A model generated the notes under the pieces. That model did not search any database and was not told the DNA's origin. It was given only the letters and a program-made list of their open reading frames with translations. A stretch of 64,000 nt of DNA, taken from positions 48,796,477 to 48,860,476 of the forward strand of contig JAIUCV010000003.1 of the NCBI GenBank assembly GCA_026724425.1. Reading direction: 5' to 3'. Position 1 is the first letter of the stretch, and each line of letters opens with the position of its first letter. The translations under genes and the position numbers were made by a program. Source of the stretch: Erythrophleum ivorense. Lineage: Eukaryota > Streptophyta > Magnoliopsida > Fabales > Fabaceae. Positions 49,621-61,409 of the stretch are shown piece by piece.

Positions 49621-50864
49621 CAGAGAATCATATGTAATTCGAACATTTTTTAGAAGAAGGGTGTGTAATTTACTTAATGATAATAGTGCAAATTAATTTA
49701 GGACCAATTTAGACTACACAAAAGTTAAATTTTAATTTTCTATTCTTTTTGATAGCATCTTAAGAGGATTACCAAGGGTTTTCTCGCTTTAATTGATTTG
49801 TTATGATTTATGGTCATATAAAAAGCCGTAGTTGAAGAAATTTATATATCATGGACATCAAACATAATATTGTATTAACTTATATTACTCTTGGCTAGTT
49901 TTCTATGCCGCTCCAAACACGCGTGAATGTCCCTACCATCTTGCTAGATGCCGTGTGCTAAGGTCTCCCAAGGACCAGCCATTTGATTTTTCCAACGCGT
50001 ACGAGAGTGATAGAAAGGGCTATGACAATACTTGTGATCGAAGATGTTGACTCACGGGTCAATACTATTCATATACTCAATTTACCGTTAAAAATGCACA
50101 TCCTCCACATAATTGTTACCTCTTTTATGAAAAGGAAAATGTAAACTCCGGCAGTTCTTACAGTAGTCATAAAGATTTTAAATATGCGCGTGTGTGTGTT
50201 TTATTTTATTTATTGAACTGAAATGTCAATACCTGTATTTATTTCTATCAAGGGGTATTATCTCAAGAAAACCATGTTTGTCTCCTTAATTACAGTATTA
50301 GGTTCAACAACTTTTACAATATTATACAATTTTCGTACTAAAAAAAAAACTACATATGTCCAATCAAATGAAGACATAAACACTAAGCAAAGTAGAATAA
50401 GTTTTCGATTGAAAAAGTATATCGAAAGATTAAAAGCTTTTTCTCAGATATATCATATACATGACAGATATGATTTATTGTCAGTAGGAGAAGAAAATAT
50501 ATAGGAGAGGAAAGAGGGAGGAATAGAGAGAGTGCCTACGGCTGCTCTTTAGTTTTATGTAACAATCCCAAATGACATTTGTGCAAAAAGAAATGTAGTA
50601 TTTTAAAGTTGTTTAAGTATATATATATATATATATGTAACAAGGAGAGAATATTTTTGGACAAAATTTAATTATATAGTGTTTTACTGTTAAAAAAAAT
50701 ATTTACTTGTACTATTTTTAGTAAATAACCTAATAATAAATACCTAAAAATTATATTAAAATTTTATCCACATTCAAAAATAAACAAATATCATGTAAAA
50801 TAAAGATTGAAACACGACACAAAGTCGTGCAGATCAGTTGTCATTAGGTTCGGCTCTCTAAATC
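49621..50864. other. Intergenic, no gene supported
   Basis: Mostly AT-rich. A 93-codon frame at 50,223-50,504 has no recognisable domain, and I do not call it. A (TA)n tract is at about 50,618-50,636. Confidence 0.5.
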
Positions 50865-51414
50865 GTTGGATGCATGGTTCCAAATTGCAGGCCGCATTAC
50901 AAAATGCGGCCGCAATATTGCGGATGCGGGCTAGGCCGCATCTGCATCAACCACAATTACGGAGGGATTAGATATTACAAGCATGGGCCCCATCGTAACG
51001 GTGTTGCGGTCGCAACAAAACGGTATCACGGATCTGTTGCGGTGCATCATATAAAAGCAAGAAACACTACTTAGCATTAGTAGATTCAAAACAAAGTTGT
51101 CAGTCGGCCCTAGGTTTCTTCCTTTCCCAAAGAACAAAATAGAAAAGCCAACAACAGCAAAGAACAAAAGCAACCAACAGATCTGAAGTTTTGAAATCTG
51201 AAACGGTGAAATTATACCTGCAGGTTGAACCACAGCACTTTGAAACTTGAATCTAAACTTTGAAGCCTCGCAATGGATTGGAGCTCTCTTCTTGCTCGAA
51301 TCTAAAGACCCAAAGTATGTTTCTTGATTCTTAACTTATTGCTCTGTTTTTGTGATTGGCATTTTCATTTTCAGAGTCTGCCTTGTATCCGAAACGTTGA
51401 GAGTGATGAGAGGA

Positions 51415-51660
51415 GAGGAGGAAGCCACATTGCCATATATTTGTTTTAATATAATATATATATATATATATATATTCTATGATCAAGAAAGGGGGAAGCC
51501 AGGAAACCATGCTGCATTTATTTGTTTTAATATAATATATTCTATTATGATAAGGAGGAAGCCAGGGTCACACTACCATATACTTATTTTAATATAATAT
51601 ATATATATTATATGATTTGGAATATAAATGGATCAGGAGGAAGTCACGTGTGTTTATTTT
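51415..51660. repeat. Tandem repeat inside the hAT-like element
   Basis: Four degenerate units start with GGAGGAAGCCA or variants at about 51,415, 51,491, 51,553 and 51,635. The first three continue with TTTTAATATAATATAT. The TA tracts vary in length, so unit size varies from about 60 to 80 bases. Confidence 0.75.
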
Positions 51661-51723
51661 TTTTAATTAATTTTTTGCTCTTTTACATTTATATTATTAA
51701 TCTCACTATCTCCAATTATATAT

Positions 51724-51757
51724 ATGTGTGTGTGTGTGCGTGTGTGTGTGTGTGTGT
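51724..51757. repeat. (TG)n microsatellite
   Basis: About 16 TG units with one interruption (GCG), inside the hAT-like element. Confidence 0.95.
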
Positions 51758-52374
51758 AATTTAAGATGAATTAAATAATTTTTTTTTTACAAATAAGATA
51801 GTATTATAAAGAAATTACATTAAATTTTTTTTAAGGTTATCTTCACACTTATATTTATCTCTTTGTAATAAGTATGTAAGTATGTTTTTGTATTATCTGA
51901 TTTTTTTTAAATTTTCTCAAGTAACATTGATATTCTTGTTCAAAATAAGGATTTATTTAATTAATATTAATGTTAGACATGATATATTTTATGTATATGA
52001 GATATATAATGATTATACATATTTTTAAAATAATTTATGTAACTTCAAAAAATATCACAGCCGCAGTGACCACAACCCGCATCATAACAGCCGCAATGTC
52101 CACAACCGCGATAACCGCAACGCAACTGCAATTTAAAACCATGGTTGGATGTGTCTCAATATCAATGTCAAATGATAATTGATTATTATGCATAAATCTC
52201 AAGGCCTATTTGAAGACTGGAGAACTCAAGTTTTTTATTGAACCTGGCCGAAGCCTTGCTGAAGTGAAGTAAAATTGAATATCCAAATAATATATGCAAC
52301 GTTGATCAGTTTTCTTTTGGGCCAATTCCATGAATGGTATGAAGCCATATGGGACGAAGAGAAATCATAAAAGG

Positions 52375-53655
52375 CAGCAGATATTGCAATGCAAATTGAG
52401 GATCTTTGGGATAGGGAAGAGAAATATTAGGCTCAAAGGTCTAGAGTTCAATGGCTGAAATATGGTAATAAGAAGTCAAGGTATTTTTTACTACAAATGT
52501 TTAGAAAAGGCAAAGAAATAAGATCTTGTGTTTGAAGAATGATGGTTCTTAGACTGATAACTAGCGGGGACATTACAAGTTGTTTTAAGGATTTTTACTC
52601 TGATTTGTTTACTTTGAGTGGTGTGAAGGATTTTTTTGAATGTGCTCAACTCTATTGATCCTGTTGTTGGGAAGGAGAATAATTTTTTTCTTTTTTTTAT
52701 TGAGTCCCATCTCTTCTACTAAAATTAAGTGTGCAATCTTTGTTTTCCTTCTTAGAGGGCTAAAGGCTCCTAGGCCAAATGGTTACTTGGGCTTTTCTTT
52801 ATCAAAATATGTGGGACACAATAGGAGGCATATTTGCAAAATTGTAAAGGTATTTTTTCCTAGGGTACCTCTCTTTCATCCTTGAATGTCACAAATTTGA
52901 TTTTAATTCCTAAAATTGATATGCTTGAGCATGTGGGAAATTTTAAGCTTAATAGCTTATCTAGTTTCTCCTACAAAATCATTTCTAAATGATTACTAAT
53001 AGGATGAAGAAGATTTTGCCAAAGTTCATCCCCAAGAATCAAAGAGCTTTTGTCCCAAGAAGATGTATTCTTGATAACATTTTAGTGGTCTATGAGGCAT
53101 TTCATTACTTGAAATCAAAAAGAGGGAGAAATCATGAGTTAGCTTTGAAGTTAGATATGGACAAGGCTTGTGGCCAGGTGGAATGGGATTTTCTAAAGCA
53201 AGTCCTCTTGAAGTTGGATTTTGACAGTAGATGGGTGGAAAAATTAATTATGGAGTGGATTGCATCTATTTCTTTCAATCTTTTATTATAAAGAAAGAAA
53301 GTCACTAGTTTTAATCCTCAAAGAGGCCTAAGGCATGGGACCCTCTCTCACTAGATCTTTTCATTATTGTTGCAGATGTGCTCTTTAAAATGATCAATGT
53401 GTATGCTACCTAAGGAAGACTTTAAAGAATTAAATTGGCAAGGAATTGTCCTCCTCCTACACATTGCTTGTTTGCTCATGATTTGGTTTTCTTCCTTAAA
53501 GCTACTAAAGAAAACTATGAAGTCATGAAAAAGATTCTTGAAGATTATTGCATGGCATTTAGGCAAGTGGTGAACTTTGAAAAATCTTGTATTTTCTTCT
53601 TTAAGAATTCTCCTTCCCTTCTCAAAGATGATATTTTCCAAATTCTTTGATATGT
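52375..53655 (+). pseudogene. LINE (L1-clade) reverse transcriptase fragment
   Basis: Conceptual translation in three frames follows the order of plant L1 ORF2. First comes a linker with QRSRVQWLKYG (about 52,435-52,470), then KAPRPNGY (about 52,760; usual KAPGPDGF), NRMKKILPKFI and QRAFVPRRCILDNIL (from 52,989), and KLDMDKA at 53,148-53,168 carrying the first catalytic Asp. RGLRHGT and FAHD (53,471-53,482) follow, where active elements have FADD, so a catalytic Asp is changed. NFEKSCIFF ends the recognisable part. Several stops and frameshifts make it non-functional. The endonuclease domain, RNase H domain and poly(A) tail are not seen. Confidence 0.92.
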
Positions 53656-54064
53656 GCCACATAAGTAATCTCACTAATAATTAGGCCATCATTATTTATT
53701 TGATTTTGACTAGGAGATTAATTGATGTTGGATATATTATTTATGAAAATATAAAGACAATCTCTTAGTCTGTTTCTTTAAGATTGGCCCAGCTACATTC
53801 GATTATCCAATTGTGTGCTAATGTTGGGGTTCGGTTTAACCCACATGAGAAGGTTCTTTTGCCAAAGAAATTATTTTGTATATAAATGGCAACTAGCCCA
53901 AACAATAATGAGGATGAGTTAGTTGAGTAGCCAGCAGAGCAAGAACCATTACCTCTTCCACCATTTAATGTTCTGACACCACCTTCTCCACTAGAGCCCA
54001 TTTTAAGCAATACTTTTGCTATGGTTCAAGAGCTTTCCCTTTGATCAACTGAGAGTGAGCAGTG

Positions 54065-57000
54065 TGTAATGTCCAGTTTTCGTTAAACAACGAAAATGGG
54101 CATGTTTTCAAAGTAAGTCCCCCGAAATGAATTAGTTAGGGTCTTGAAAAATTTGAGTTATATTCTAACCTCCTAAAAATGAGAATTGTAGCCTCAGACG
54201 GAAGGAAAAATGGAGCTAGAATGAAGAAATAAATTTTGACGGAAACCTTATGAAATGAAATGGCATTTTCGTAATTTCAGGCAAATTTTGGAATTCACAC
54301 AGGAGGGCATTTTAAACCAAATTTTTGAGTTCTCCAGAGTTCTCAGAGGCCCTAAAAATCATGGGAAGCCCTGGGATAGTTAAATCTCCTTCGGTTGACG
54401 TTTTCTAACGTTGGTGTGCTCGAAATTTGACGGATTTATTCGGAAAGGTTTTAGCTCCAATTTGAGTGATTCCAAAGCCATTTTTCTTAATTGGGAACCT
54501 AAATTTTTTAATGGAAAAGACGGTTCTCAAAAAGGAGCTAAAACAAAGGAGAAAATAAAATGCAAAGTATGAAGGGCAAAATTGAAATTTTTGAAAAAGT
54601 CACTTTTCCCTACCTATATATATGTGGTGCCTCACATTTGCCCTCATTTAACTTCAGAAAATTTATCCCCAAACCAGAAGCAAAACCCTAAAGGAGAGGC
54701 ACCTAAGAGAGGAAGAAGAAGGAGGAAGAAATCCAAGCTTAAGGTATGTTTTCATGATGTTTTTCCTTGCTTTTCTTTATCTCCACCACCTCTCCTTCAT
54801 ACTCCTTTCTTTCCTTGGATTAAAATGATGTTTATAAATCTGATTCAAGGGAGATATTCAAGGGAAAGTTCGGATTTGAAGAGAGGAGCTTGGAGAAATC
54901 AAAATTCAAGCCAAACTAAGCAAGGAAACAAGGTAAAAATGCATCCTATGGTTGATACCTTCCATGGCCTTTCTTCTCCATTTCGCCCCACATGTGTTCT
55001 GCCCTAGGGAGTTAAATTTCAAGCCCAACCAAGCATGATTCTTAGGTATTTGATGGAGAGGAATAAAAATATGCAAAGAAAACCAAGAAATAGGCATTAA
55101 TAATCAAGATGCAAAATCTAGGGTTTTAAGTGCACCTTCCAATTTCTGAAATTGTATGATGATTCCTAGCTCTAAGTAAGAGTTTAAATGAGTTCTTGAG
55201 ACATCTAAGATGCTCCCCACAAGCTTCTTCCTTCAAGAAAATCAAGAGAACTCCAAGAAGCCCAAAGGAAGCCTATGTCCTGGCCTAGGCTTGTTTGTAT
55301 AGGTGGGGGAGTTTTAAATTTTTCTATGGCCATTCTTGAGTCATATTTGATGAATGAAGATGAAGGGAAGCCTTGGAAAAATTTTAGAACTCATGGAAAG
55401 TGATTTGGTGCCTTAGGTTCCATAATATGACCTAAAGAAGCAACATGGTGCTAGGCCTTTTGTCTTAATGATGTGATGACTCCAAGAGGCTTAAAAGGGG
55501 CCAATAATCATATTTGATAAGAAAGAATGAGGCCTAGAAATCATTTGAGGGGTGTTGCTTCATTAGGTGTAATTATGGACCATAATGAAGTCTATAGAGT
55601 AATCTAGTGGTTCATCAAGTTGTGTAGCCTTAGAATATGTTTCATGAACCTAATTGGCTCCCATAATTTGTATCTAGGCCAAGAGAAACCATCTCCACCA
55701 AATTGTGGGTGTGTGGCCGAAAGAGGAGGCTTGAAAGCTAAGGAAAAAGTATGTGAAATTGTGCAAGGTAGCTCTCTCCACCTTCTCTCATGCATGAATG
55801 TGTGTTTAGCTTGTTTTAGAATGTGTATATGTGTATTTTCAAGCTATGAAAAGTATGCTAGCATGCCTTCACATGTCATGATCCTTGATGCCATGTTATA
55901 TTTTAAATGAATCCATGATATTTGTATGAGTTTGCTTGAGTATGGAGAGGCCAAGAACTCTTCCCTTAGGTGAGGATGAGCCAAGAACCCTCGAGCTTGG
56001 TTGAGACAAAGCAAAGAGTCTCCCAAAAGCAAAGTGGGCTCCCAAGCGTATGGTTAAGTCCAAAATGCTCAAGAATAGGTGAGGCAAGTCCAAAATCCAT
56101 GAGGAGAAGTGTGAGGCCAATCCAAATACTTAGTGAGCTCTTGAATGATTTGTATGAGTTGTTCACATGCCAAGTTTACTTATAAAATGTCCATGACTTT
56201 TATTTTCTCCATGCATGCATTTGTAAAGCTTGCTTTGCACATGTTATGTGTGATTGAATGGGAGATGAGCTATTGGGATTCTTTGAATCTCATCCCCTCC
56301 TCTCCAATGATCTAACATGCTAGGTGGACCAAGTACTTATGGTGAAGGGAGCCAACAACCATAAAGAACAAGGATTGATAAGCTTATGTATTAGTTTGTC
56401 TATTTTGGAATCATAATGATGGTTCATAGTGTATATGATGTTGTATATGTACCATGAACCTTGAGACATGTGTAAATATACTATTATGTGATGTTTAGAT
56501 ATATGAAAATGATATATGACCTATAGCACTTATTTTGAGTATGTAAGGCCAAAGTGTGCAATATGGAACTTTGATATATGTATGTATAAGTGTGGGTTGA
56601 ATGGCCAAAATGAGATGCATGAGGTTTGGAACCATTTGGGCAGCTTACACAAGTCTCAAATGTGCTTTTAGACTTGCCCAAAAGGTGCCACAACCAAGGG
56701 AAGGCCATTTGGCAAATTTGGTACCTCATATTAAGCCAAATTTGACCATAATGAAACCCTATGTCACTTTTTAGCCAAATGAGTTAGTCTTGATCTGAGA
56801 TTTGGCATGCAATTAGGTCTCATTGAGAGATTTATGGGAAGCTAAAGATCATAATTTTTGAAGGTCTACAGAATATTTGAGGATTTTTCAAAGTTGGCAA
56901 AATTTATGTTTCTGGTTTGCTGCACTATTCATTTGGTCTGAAAATTGTTTTCTATCACCCGAAATTCAAATGATGTCCAATTGCCACACAATTTTGTACA

Positions 57001-57755
57001 GAGAAGCTAAATAATCACAGTGACTCATTCCAACTGGAATCACCTTATTTGGAATTCTAGAGTGGGAGATATGAATTTTTGAAGTTTCTGTCCAGTATCA
57101 GTAACCTAGCCCAACCAGAAGTAATGTTCCATCAATTTCTGAAATCTGGGCTTGATGAACTGATCTAGAGATATTTTTCCCCTTTGTTTAACATCCACAT
57201 CTTTCCAGATTGGTATCATTTACATAGATTGGATTTTTGTGGAATTAATTGGAAATTTTTTAAATTCATATCAGTAAACTGTGACAGCACCAGGACCTAG
57301 TCCGACCTCCAGACAATTTTGTGTATCAAACGCACTATGTGTGGGATGTTACGACTTGTACATATTTTTAGTATGAAGAAGTCATCCCAAGATTTCCAGA
57401 ATGACCAAGATTGCATGATTTCAATTTTTCTAGATTTAGTTATGATTTTCCAAATGTTTCCCAGAATTGAGGCCAGTACTGGCCGAGAATGAATAGCGAT
57501 TTCCTATGTCTCTTTTCGATTCCAAGAGTTGTAGGTGGGTTTTTGTGATACAAATGAATTGTAATAATGTAATTAAATATGAGGAGGTATAGTATGAGCT
57601 CACATGGTTCACGTGACATCGAAATGAATTTTTAGATATGATGACATGCAAATATAAGTCCAAATCGTCATGCTTCCTCTATGGGAATTATATATATGTT
57701 TCATGATAATTATACTATTCAAAGGCATGAGATAAGCTGGAATTATGGTGTTACA
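54065..57755 (+). mobile_element. Solo LTR A7 (family A)
   Basis: Starts TGTAATGTCC and ends GGTGTTACA, 3.69 kb. A perfect TSD, CAGTG, lies at 54,060-54,064 and 57,756-57,760. The sense motif GGGATTCTTTGAATCTCATC is near 56,275. A degenerate minisatellite of about 31 bp lies at about 55,945-56,115. Confidence 0.92.
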
Positions 57756-58200
57756 CAGTGACTTATAAAACTAGAACGCCACTCAATTGCCATGGATCAA
57801 TGAAACTATTAGTGTTGGAGGCATAGGCTTCAGTAGGACCCATTTGAGCTCCCTCTACAATTTTTCACACTGTCCCCCCATGCCATATGCCATGCTACCA
57901 TAGGAGCCATTATAGATCCACCCACTAATGAGTCAGCCATTTGACTTTTTCTAATGTTCTCTATCCTTTTTTTTCCAAATTTATTATTTTAGTTGTCTTG
58001 CTTACAACTATAAACTTTATGTGTTGTCTTTAAAATTGTGCTCATTCTTTTTGTACCTTTAATTAGCATTGTCTTTTATTTTAGTTTTCTTTTTATAATT
58101 TTCTATTTTTCTGATTTATCTTATTGTATTCATATTACCCTTTCCCATTTTGCCTTAGACATTCATTATTTATCTACACTAGGGACAATGTTGCATTTAA

Positions 58201-58210
58201 GTGGGGGGTA
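58201..58210 (+). other. Probable polypurine tract of the family-C element
   Basis: GTGGGGGGTA follows GGGACAATGTTGCATTTAA, a context typical of the 3' internal end of Athila/Tat-like Gypsy elements, and marks the approximate 3' LTR start. The equivalent at about 20,310 is decayed. Confidence 0.6.
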
Positions 58211-58904
58211 GCCTAGGTAGTCTAAATAACATGAAATTTTGTTCTTAAACTTTTAACTTTGTGTTTTCTTTTTTTTGCTTTAATTGAGCCGATCTGTCTA
58301 TTTGCATGCTAAAATTTTTGTCTACATCCAATGATACTTATGATGTATCAAGGTATGTTTGATAGGAACTCAATGCTAATTGTGTATCGTACTTAGTTGA
58401 AATGTATAAAGTTATGTCTTCTAGCAATTTTGAAAAATTTTGTGCACCATTTGACCAGACATAAGTCAAATGCATCCTGATAAGTATAATTTTTATATAT
58501 TTTATTCTCCTTAGCTTAAGCATTTTAATAGTTAAATAAGACTTAATGGATTTAGTTAGTGGATAATTAAGTTTATTGGCCATTACTTGCACTTTAGAAA
58601 TTTATTTGCAAATATTTGAATTTTAATGCATAAATTTCATTGAAATATTTTCTTTGTGAATTCTTCTTACTTAATATTTTGTTTTGTTTTATTCAACTTT
58701 ATTTTATTTCATTTTCTTGTGCAGATTTTAATAGGAAAAAGATTTAAAATAAAGATGAATTGATGGCATGTGGTAGGCTCTTTGCGAGGCAGAAGTCTAA
58801 TGTAATGAGGGGCAAATCATCTTTCATATGATGAAGGAATGGATGAATCATGCTACACAATTCCTATGTTGACATGCATTCACATATTCACACACAAGCT
58901 ATCC

Positions 58905-60376
58905 ACGTTGAACCATGTTTCATGTAGGTAGCCTTCCACGTAACTTCACATACATCACACACAGCCACGGGTTTGTGAAGTCCATTAGAGGTGGAAAAGG
59001 GGTCAGCTACTTGTACGTCCAGCAGCTCACATGCACACATTAACACTCGTCCAATTCTCTTGTTCGTATGTGAAGCCTACAAGTTACACATTCATCCACA
59101 TTGGCTCATAGCTTCTACATGTAAGAAATCAAAACACATAGGTAGCTTCACTAAATCACTCACATACAAACACAAAGCCACGAGTCACTTCCAGCAGCAG
59201 CCAGCACTATGTCACACTCTAGCTTCTTACACACACACATGAGCCCTCCATACATTCATACAAGAAAACAGAGCAAGCTAACGTGGAAGTTGCATGAAGC
59301 ACTAGCTGCAGCATATGATGGGAGGAGAAAAAGACGTCAAAACATGAAGAGAAAAGCTGCTGGAGACAATGCAATGAAAAGATGGGAAAAGCTACTGGAA
59401 AACAACGCTGTGGTGGAGAGGAAGGTCAAGACAGCATTTGAAGAAAAGGGAGAATGAAAAGAGGCTCAGGTTGATGGCTTCAACTGAGAAGAAATATGCG
59501 AAGAAGCTAAACAGGGAAAGAGCCACGAGTTCAACTCAAGCATTACACCTATTAGTTGAAGATTCACGTGGGGCTAGAAGACATATGAAGCAACGAGCTA
59601 AAAAGAGCCACGAGTTGAGCTTGTGACACATAAAAAGAAGCTCCAGAACAATGCAATAGCTACAGGGCTCAAGTTCAAGGTAGTGTTAGAGAGGAAGGAA
59701 GTAGTACGTGAGGAAGCTAAGGTTGAGAGGGTGGAGGAGTAAAACACAAAGCATGCAGCTCGAGTAAAAGGCTAATGTAGCTAGCTAAAATGTAGCTGAT
59801 GTGGAAAACTCGTGGCAAAGTAAGAAAACACGTGACAAAGAAGCATGGTTTTAAATTGCGGTCCGCATCATGTGATGCGGCCGCAATATTGCTGTTGCGG
59901 TGCCGGCCGCATCCGCATTTTTTGACCGCAACGCCCGCAATTCTTCTTATACTATCCGCGACGTCCGCAACCGCAATCGCAACGTAACCGCAACTACAAC
60001 CACAATTTAAAACCATGCAAAGAAGAGGTTATGGTTTTGATGTAAAAGAAGCAAAGTGAGCTGAACCATGCAGATGCTTACGTGGAAAATACATGGAAGC
60101 AACATGTGAGAAGCTACGTGATTCATTAAGGGAATATGAGCTCATGCAGAAGGCATCAATCATTCATCAATTCATCCATCACTCAGCACCTGATTACTAA
60201 AGAGTTGAAGCTGGCGTGGGAAATGGAAGGAATGAACACATATGGGCAGAATGTGGGAAGTGATGTGGATAAGTTAAAAAGCCACATGATTCATTTGGCA
60301 AGAAGGAGCTACGGGTCTTTGATTGCAAGGGCTGAGCACGTGGAAAAAAATTAAATGAAGCACTTGATGAACACGT
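58905..60376 (+). promoter_or_regulatory. Cluster of ACGT-core motifs in LTR E
   Basis: Eleven ACGT cores occur at 58,905, 58,938, 59,015, 59,281, 59,566, 59,706, 59,830, 60,080, 60,116, 60,338 and 60,373. Three are full CACGTG G-boxes (59,565, 59,829, 60,337). ACGT cores are bound by plant bZIP and bHLH factors in stress, ABA and light responses; a role here is inferred. Confidence 0.45.
59844..60017. mobile_element. hAT-like MITE, 174 bp
   Basis: The ends CATGGTTTTAAATTGCGGT and ACCACAATTTAAAACCATG are inverse with one mismatch in 19. A perfect 8-bp TSD, CAAAGAAG, is at 59,836-59,843 and 60,018-60,025. Internal CCGCA/GCGGC repeats and GATGCGGCCGCAATATTGC match the 1.27-kb element at 50,873-52,143, so both belong to one family. 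Confidence 0.92.
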
Positions 60377-61409
60377 AAGAGGGGGGACTGGATAAAAAAC
60401 ACATTCGGGCATTTACTCAAACGATCCATTCATCCATATTCATCGTCATCATCCACTCCATTCGCAGACTCTCCATCCCCTTCATCCGTAGCACATCTTC
60501 CATTTCATTTCCTCCATTTTTTTTCTCACTTCCATCATCCAATGAGAGTTTAATTTCAGATTGTGGCTAGCTAAGAGGACAACCTTAGAGAAGCTTGAAT
60601 CCATGGATTATAAACAGATTTTTAGGCTAAGATTTTTCTACCTTTCTACATTTTTCCTTTTTCTTGTACATGCTTAGTTGAGATGTATTTGATTGAAATT
60701 GGTGTAGTTGTTATCAGTGGCTGGTTAGACACTAATTAGGAGATTATTTGAATGATTATTGCATTTAAATTAAGTGTTAAATTTTCATTTTTTTTCCAAT
60801 TTTCCATGTATGCTATCAAGGTGTTCGATAAAATGCATGAGTGAGATTGTGCATTTAATTATTTGATTCGAGGATTTCTTAAATTTTAATTGGTTAATTA
60901 AATATCTTAGGGTGATAATTTAGAGGCTAATCGATCCATTAATCAATCAAATTTAGTGTTCATTAATTCTAATGACAAGAATTAACGAATTGATACAAGA
61001 TTGAGGTTTCAAGTCAACATTGTTAATCTCTTGATTCTTGTATGGTAACTCAAGATACATTGTTATAAACACAATTAGGGACTCTTAGACTAAAATTAAT
61101 TACAATTGAATTAGGATAAGGATAGTGGATGCTAAGCGACGAATCCAAGGTTAGTCACATGTCTATCATTCACTCTTTAATTCATGCAATTAGGTAGTAA
61201 TTAGGAGTTTTAATTCAATTTTATTTTACTTATTTAATTAAATCAAACCCCCTTAATTAGGTAATTTTAGAGTCCTCTTACACTTAGAAAACCCAATTAA
61301 ACATTGAATTTCATTTTCAATGGAGATGACTTAGGTTGTGCCACTAACTATGAAATTTAATTCAACCTAATTTAATTTTGGAGGTTACGCAACACAACTT
61401 CTCACATCC

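Larger units (their letters stand above)
50873..52143. mobile_element. Non-autonomous hAT-like element, 1.27 kb
   Basis: Ends CATGGTTCCAAATTGCAG and CTGCAATTTAAAACCATG, inverted with two mismatches in 18. A perfect 8-bp TSD, GTTGGATG, is at 50,865-50,872 and 52,144-52,151. Both subterminal regions are rich in GCGGC/CCGCAA motifs (for example ATGCGGCCGCAATATTGCGG). An 8-bp TSD and short terminal inverted repeats with repeated subterminal motifs indicate the hAT superfamily. No transposase frame; the interior holds a tandem repeat. It shares ends with the MITE at 59,844-60,017. Confidence 0.88.
58478..61404 (+). mobile_element. Solo LTR E (TGATAAG-type, Gypsy-like) inside family-C LTR
   Basis: Starts TGATAAGTATAA and ends CAACTTCTCA, with a perfect TSD, CATCC, at 58,473-58,477 and 61,405-61,409. 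The uninterrupted counterpart is at about 26,962-26,990 (GACATAACTTAAATGCGTAT). The net length without the MITE insertion is about 2.75 kb. It resembles Tat/Ogre-type LTRs only in its start sequence and length, so the family is tentative. Short frames of 62-83 codons inside have no recognised domain. Strand is inferred from that start. Confidence 0.8.

Noticed and set aside
50223..50504. 93-codon frame downstream of PR-1 with a hydrophobic stretch
   Set aside because: No recognised domain, promoter or homologue, and the length is possible by chance. Not supportable as a gene.
50880..51040. GCGGCCGC-rich stretch as a CpG-island promoter
   Set aside because: It is the subterminal region of a hAT-like element, repeated at the other end and in the MITE at 59,844.
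54582..55007. 141-codon frame
   Set aside because: It lies inside solo LTR A7 and has no counterpart frame in the other family-A LTRs.
59209..59626. Lys/Arg-rich frames of 82 and 62 codons
   Set aside because: They lie inside solo LTR E in overlapping frames and have no recognised domain.
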